Part shown: positions 60,527 to 64,000 of the stretch, piece after piece | Layout: every line of letters begins with the position of its first letter | Numbering within the stretch: position 1 is the first letter of the stretch | NCBI GenBank assembly: GCA_963971225.1 | Contig: OZ020269.1 | Location: 108,881,486-108,945,485, forward strand | Length of the DNA: 64,000 nt | Origin: Melieria omissa | Lineage: Eukaryota; Arthropoda; Insecta; Diptera; Ulidiidae | Reading direction: 5' to 3' | Program-made: the position numbers and the translations under genes | Notes under the pieces: generated by a model | Seen by the model: the letters and a program-made list of their open reading frames with translations, nothing else | Databases searched by the model: none | Told to the model about the DNA's origin: nothing

Positions 60527-62632
60527 AAAAAGCGTTGTTAGTATTTTAATATGTTAATGAAGAATTTTTGTGTGTAAGTGTAAGTGAGCGAAATATAGAA
60601 AAAGTTCTGCAACCTGGGGTTTTTGAAGAACAATCTGCACTGCAATTTGGCAGTTGAATTGGAAAAAAGAACCGTTTTCACTTGACCATATCCCAGCGAC
60701 ATTTAAAATTGTTATCACCTAGTGGTGACTTGTTGCATACCATATGGCTTCCACTTCCACTGATGAAATAAAAATAGCCAAAAGTTTGTTTGTTACAGTT
60801 AAATGTCTATCTTTATTTAAAAATTCAATTGCAATGTTTCGAAATAAAACATTGAATAATGTCAGAGGTCAACATTTTATCATACAACAAAACTGAGATA
60901 CATGCAAAAAGGTATCACTTTGGTTGGATCATCCGAACTCAGTAATTAGCAATAAAAATAGGACGTAAGTTATCTTAACAGTATCTACACGCGTACACAT
61001 AAATAGCCACAGTCTTGGACGCGAAATCAACTTCAGTCCCCTTCGTTAAATTACAAATTCAACCAATTTTCTCTAGTGAACTACTATGTAGTGATAAGAA
61101 GCTCCGGTGTACGACTATACAGAGCTCCCTCGCTGACTAAATCAAATATTTGAATCCGAACCCAACTACAGAAACCCAAGTGAGGTTGGCAGAAATCCTT
61201 CGAAGGTAATAAAACAAACCCACAATTTGTAATTAATCTTCGTGCTTTGGCTACTGTTCAGCTTTCTGGTCGTATAAATGGACGTAAGTTTTACATAATG
61301 TGTGTTTCTTACAAAAAGAAAGCTCAATGTTCGTCTTGCCGTCAATAATACAATAACGTTTTCAACACCGTCTCAACTCTTTATTTAATATTTAGTACCT
61401 TGATTTTCGCTGGCCCTGCGTCTTATGCCACAAATGTATTAATATTTAAGTTTGTGTATTGTAATCAGCCCGAATGTAAAATGAGATTGCTTTTGGAACG
61501 ACACCATACGCAATGACCATACCTGCGCTCACAGGCGCACAGTGCCGCTTAACAATGCAGTTTTTTCAACTCTGTTTTTTTTCTACGCATCATATATAAA
61601 TACAGTTTACATACAAAACTTAAACTACCTTTAATTACACAAGCACTGAACGATCAGTGAATGCAAATGCGAAGTGCGGTTGGGAGTAACATTTACACCG
61701 GAAATGCTGCTGCCTCGAGTGCGGAGGAGGAATAAGGCAATGCGGCGCGATGTTAAGCGAAACAAGAAGAGCGTGGCCGAACTGCAATCAAATCATTCCT
61801 CGACTAAACGTTCAGCAAAGTGCTCCTAGTGCGCCTTTTCGTGCTCTCACCCTCGCAAAACTAAATCGAACTTTCTTGTAAAGCACTAGAAGTATTGTAA
61901 TATTAATTATAAACTTGTTCCTTGGTTATATAATGGAAACAAATACTTTCAAAATCCGACTAACGGACACTCACGCGTTATGAGGATACATTCTTGGAAA
62001 GTATGGTAAGGACATATCATATCTTGAAGCTTTGACAGCATAGCAAGATATTTAAACTGGGATAGCGTTCTATTGGTTTTATTTCAGTTTTTAGAAGATT
62101 CATTTGTCATAACTTAATGCATTAACAACGGTCAGTGACGGACGAGCACATTTTTTACTCAAGTTCATAAGAATTTGAGGCTTAATTTTAGTAAAGAGAA
62201 AACACGACAATAAATTGCCGAGCATAAATTTTAAATGCGAAATTCAATTAAACAAACTTATTGAGTTTTTCCAAAACCAAAACTATGCTAAGGAGATGAG
62301 AGCGCATTGATTGATTGTTTAAAAATTCGCCGAATGTGACATACTTGGATGGAGTTGGAGTTTGTGGAGTGGCAAGCCGTTTCCATGAGTTTTTCGCAAA
62401 TGCCGGGCAACAAAAATATGATTGCAATTTCAATACAACGACTAATCGAGCACCGCCTGTTGGAGCATAACAGTCGCGATAAATCAGTCATTCGATAGTA
62501 CAAATCTTCAACGGCAACACAACTAATTTCTTACATGTGTGTTTCAATTAATTGCAATTGATTTTGCAGTGTAGGAAGTAAGTTTGCGAGATCTCTGTGA
62601 TACAACTCGGTGGAGAACTGTGAGGGATATAA
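60527..62632. other. AT-rich region after NDUFAF5
   Basis: Mostly non-coding with several AATAAA and ATTAAA hexamers in both orientations. It may hold the 3' untranslated region of a minus-strand gene whose last exon lies at 62,633. The only stretch that stands out is the GC-richer patch around 61,650-61,830 (separate entry). Confidence 0.5.
61650..61829 (+). CDS. possible basic small ORF or terminal exon
   Basis: A frame stays open from 61,650 to TAG at 61,827-61,829. An ATG at 61,704 gives 41 residues: MLLPRVRRRNKAMRRDVKRN, then KKSVAELQS and more. It is very Arg/Lys-rich and lies in a GC-richer island of AT-rich DNA. The open frame extends about 18 codons upstream of the ATG, so it might instead be a terminal exon. 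No family recognised. Confidence 0.3.
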   Translation, partial: TISECKCEVRLGVTFTPEMLLPRVRRRNKAMRRDVKRNKKSVAELQSNHSSTKRSAKCS

Positions 62633-62973
62633 TTACAAAACGAGATCCGTTCTCGTTGCGCGTTTCAAGGACACTCCACCTCCGCTACGCTGCCGTTTGG
62701 CGTGCAGATTAACAGGCTCAGGTGCGGTTCTGGTTATCCGGTGGCCAAGCTTGGAGTGGAAGCAGTTGGAAGATGCGGCGATGTTATTGGCAGCGACAGC
62801 GCCATTGCGGTTGAGGTTGACGTTGTCGTGCGTGCTCGAGTTGGCGGCGGCGGTGGCGGCGACGACTGTACGGACGGCGAATGCTTCGGTGTCGTGGTCG
62901 TTGTCGTTGTCGAGGCTGCTGTTGTCGTCGTAGTTGCTGTCACTGCCGCCGCAGATGCCTGCCGTCAAGTGGT
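62633..62973 (-). CDS. probable 3'-terminal exon of an unrecognised minus-strand gene
   Basis: An open minus-strand frame runs from about 62,989 to a TAA at 62,635-62,633. It is Asn/Asp/Ser-rich, then ends HSKLGHRITRTAPEPVNLHA followed by a basic stretch and DLVL. The stop-free frame begins just after a TGA at 62,992. A weak acceptor (CTCCTGAG) would start the exon at 62,973. Upstream exons would lie beyond the right edge. The strand opposite is also open but gives Val-repeat nonsense, so the minus reading is preferred. No domain is recognised. Confidence 0.35.
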
Positions 62974-62989
62974 GCTCAGGAGCATCAAA

Positions 62990-64000
62990 TCACGCTGCGA
63001 CGTATTTTGTAAAGCGTTCGCTGTTTTTAGGTGAATACTGTGGACAGGACAGAATGAAATTGATTAGCAACAACTGCAAGCATGGCCAGCACGCCAGCGG
63101 TACACTCACTTATTGTCCTCCAACGAGAATGTCTCCGATGAGCCGTGCGAGGCAACCGACGTACCTGCAAGCGAACTACGAATTGAGTGCGTGTCCTCGG
63201 GTACGTTTAGCGTTACTGATCATGTTTTGGATGTGGATGTTTTGTTGTAAAATTTTTGCAATTTTCATTTTTTGTTTGAATTTGGCCATTTAAAGTTTGA
63301 AGTTTTACGGGATTCATTGTTGGAGGATATTCAGTGATTAAAAGTTAGCCGTTTTTTGTGGTCGTTGTTATTGTAGTCGTAATTATAGTTGAAGTTGAAG
63401 TTGAAGTTGTTTAATCCCAATTTCGTTTGTTGGGGTTTTACAGAATTTAACAGTTGTCCAATTCAAGTATTTGTTTTTGTGTGTTCGAGGTTAGATCCAA
63501 TTAAATGTTTTTAATTGTTATGTTTTTGGAGCCAATGAATGTATGTAATAATTTAAAAAGTAAAAAAAAGAATAACGATGGTTTCATTTTCAAAATTGCT
63601 TGCAATTAATTTTATAATATTGAAATATTAGAGAAATACGAAATGTTTAAGTTAGGTGCGTGCCAAGAATTTTTCAACTTGTTTTTGTATTTTGCATTCG
63701 AAACAGCAATTTGTGAAAATTTTGCAACTACATTTGTTAGTAGGAAAATACTGAGAGTATAAGTGTGGGCACAGTGTGTATAGTGCAGAAAATTGAGGAC
63801 TGGACCAATAATAAATGGAAAATATGGCTGTTGCTATTCACCATCCGACCCGCGTTGGGGTCAGCGCGGGATGAGTAGAAATGTTTTCTACTTGTTTCAG
63901 ATAAATTTATTTGAATTGTATACGTAACATCTATTGTAGACTCTGTATTCTACGGGCAGCCATTGCAGTAGCCATTTCTTGGTATACATTTTCCCGAGTT
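62990..64000. other. AT-rich right edge, no supported gene
   Basis: Contains a TTGAAG hexamer run (about 63,389-63,409) and two adjacent hairpins at 63,842-63,891. If the exon at 62,633 is real, this is probably its upstream intron. Confidence 0.4.

Noticed and set aside
1..64000. CRISPR arrays, bacterial operons or viral genomes
   Set aside because: No regularly spaced repeats or prokaryotic features; spliced insect genes throughout. No viral gene was recognised.

Overview
This window is nuclear DNA from a higher dipteran, most likely a tephritid fruit fly. The genes have many short (60-80 nt) introns with GT/AG borders and CTAAC/CTAAT branch sites. Intergenic DNA is AT-rich, with CA-rich and CAA/CAG-rich tracts. 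A DD41D mariner of the rosa type, a group first described from Ceratitis rosa (recalled), points to tephritids. Species cannot be fixed from the sequence alone.

Layout. (1) Positions 1-24,551: one SLC6 glycine-transporter-like gene on the + strand. I rebuilt it as a probable leader exon at the left edge, a ~11.8 kb intron, a leader/first coding exon ending at 12,345, and nine further coding exons to a TGA at 23,048. An in-frame, splice-compatible extension continues past the TGA to 24,551. Its introns hold a fold-back element, an internally deleted mariner-type element, an ATCGGC-rich terminal-repeat element and a rosa mariner. (2) 24,552-31,043: a gene-poor AT-rich stretch. (3) 31,044-35,914: divergent pair shutdown (shu, FKBP-TPR piRNA factor, - strand) and Xpd (TFIIH helicase, + strand). 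(4) 36,150-38,793: a cluster of DNA transposons (Harbinger-like MITE, a second MITE, and a hAT-type element with an 8-bp target duplication that splits a 60-codon ORF). (5) 39,025-49,203: a 13-exon MOV10/Armitage-family SF1 helicase carrying a C2H2 finger and a duplicated low-complexity tail. (6) 50,696-60,526: compact housekeeping genes: Hsdl2 (-), Snap29 (-), Ctf4/WDHD1 (+) and NDUFAF5 (+). (7) 60,527-64,000: mostly non-coding, with one open basic peptide frame and one probable minus-strand terminal exon whose gene would continue beyond the right edge.

Each multi-exon gene model was checked by hand for reading phase across every junction. shu gives 457 aa, Xpd 769 aa, the helicase 1,443 aa, Hsdl2 409 aa, Snap29 282 aa, NDUFAF5 366 aa, and the transporter 733 aa to its first stop. 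The genes do not form one pathway. Two of them (shu and the MOV10/Armitage relative) belong to families used in the piRNA pathway, two (Xpd, Ctf4) act on DNA, and Snap29 acts in membrane fusion.

Most novel point: the transporter's reading frame continues after TGA for 36 codons to a good splice donor, and the matching acceptor opens a 442-codon Thr/Ala-rich frame with no ATG near its start. This suggests stop-codon readthrough, a bypassing splice form, or a recent or assembly-created stop in a long-tailed glycine transporter.
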